Positions 6,201 through 6,236 of a DNA stretch of 6,236 nt are shown here, piece after piece. Where the stretch lies: the NCBI GenBank assembly GCA_007131625.1, contig SLQC01000384.1, positions 1 to 6,236 of the forward strand. Direction: 5' to 3'. Both the position numbers and the translations under genes were made by a program. Each line of letters begins with the position of its first letter. Position 1 is the stretch's first letter. This stretch comes from Balneolales bacterium (GTDB taxonomy: Bacteria > Bacteroidota > Rhodothermia > Balneolales > Natronogracilivirgulaceae). Under the pieces are notes generated by a model. It was given only the letters and a program-made list of their open reading frames with translations, was not told the origin of the DNA and did not search any database.

Positions 6201-6236
6201 TTTGTGGATAAAAAAAGCCATGAACTCAGAAAAAGC

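Noticed and set aside
6204..6236. Possible start of a further gene at GTG 6204 (MDKKSHELRKS) or ATG 6220
   Set aside because: Only 5 to 11 codons are visible, in two competing frames, without a ribosome site.

Overview
The window looks like a chromosomal segment from a bacterium of the Bacteroidota / Balneolota / Rhodothermota type. I infer this from three things: plant-style leucine-rich repeat (LRR) proteins with an 'ALVALYHAQHGD.W' N-cap, lipoprotein serpins, and an antitoxin resembling short ones common in that group. Coding DNA is moderately GC-rich and gaps are AT-rich. Phylum is an inference; there is no rRNA or tRNA here.

Left two thirds (1-4323), all on the minus strand, read from right to left. 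Two adjacent serpin genes (4323-3037, then 3000-1693) are separated by only 36 bases. They are followed after 108 bases by a large secreted LRR protein (1584 to beyond position 1). Both serpins start with a hydrophobic export signal ending at a cysteine, keep the inhibitory hinge, and are clear paralogues with different bait residues: Leu-Ser in the downstream gene and Thr-Ser in the upstream gene. The group reads as a likely operon for surface protease inhibitors plus a surface LRR protein. A GC-rich hairpin lies between the second serpin and the LRR gene and may lower expression of the latter.

Middle (4324-4716): a non-coding, AT-rich divergent intergenic region of about 390 bases. It holds three imperfect 20-21 base repeats, an 11-base direct repeat, two dyad symmetries and a possible promoter facing right.

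Right third (4717-6236), plus strand. First comes a polysaccharide-deacetylase-like (NodB/CE4) gene that has lost its 5' part: there is no signal peptide, no TFDDG motif, and its best start (ATG 4717 with a Shine-Dalgarno) is in the wrong frame by one base. Then comes a 96-codon gene resembling a type II toxin-antitoxin antitoxin. No toxin gene is recognisable behind it, only a five-codon stub. The right side therefore looks partly decayed, while the left side looks intact.
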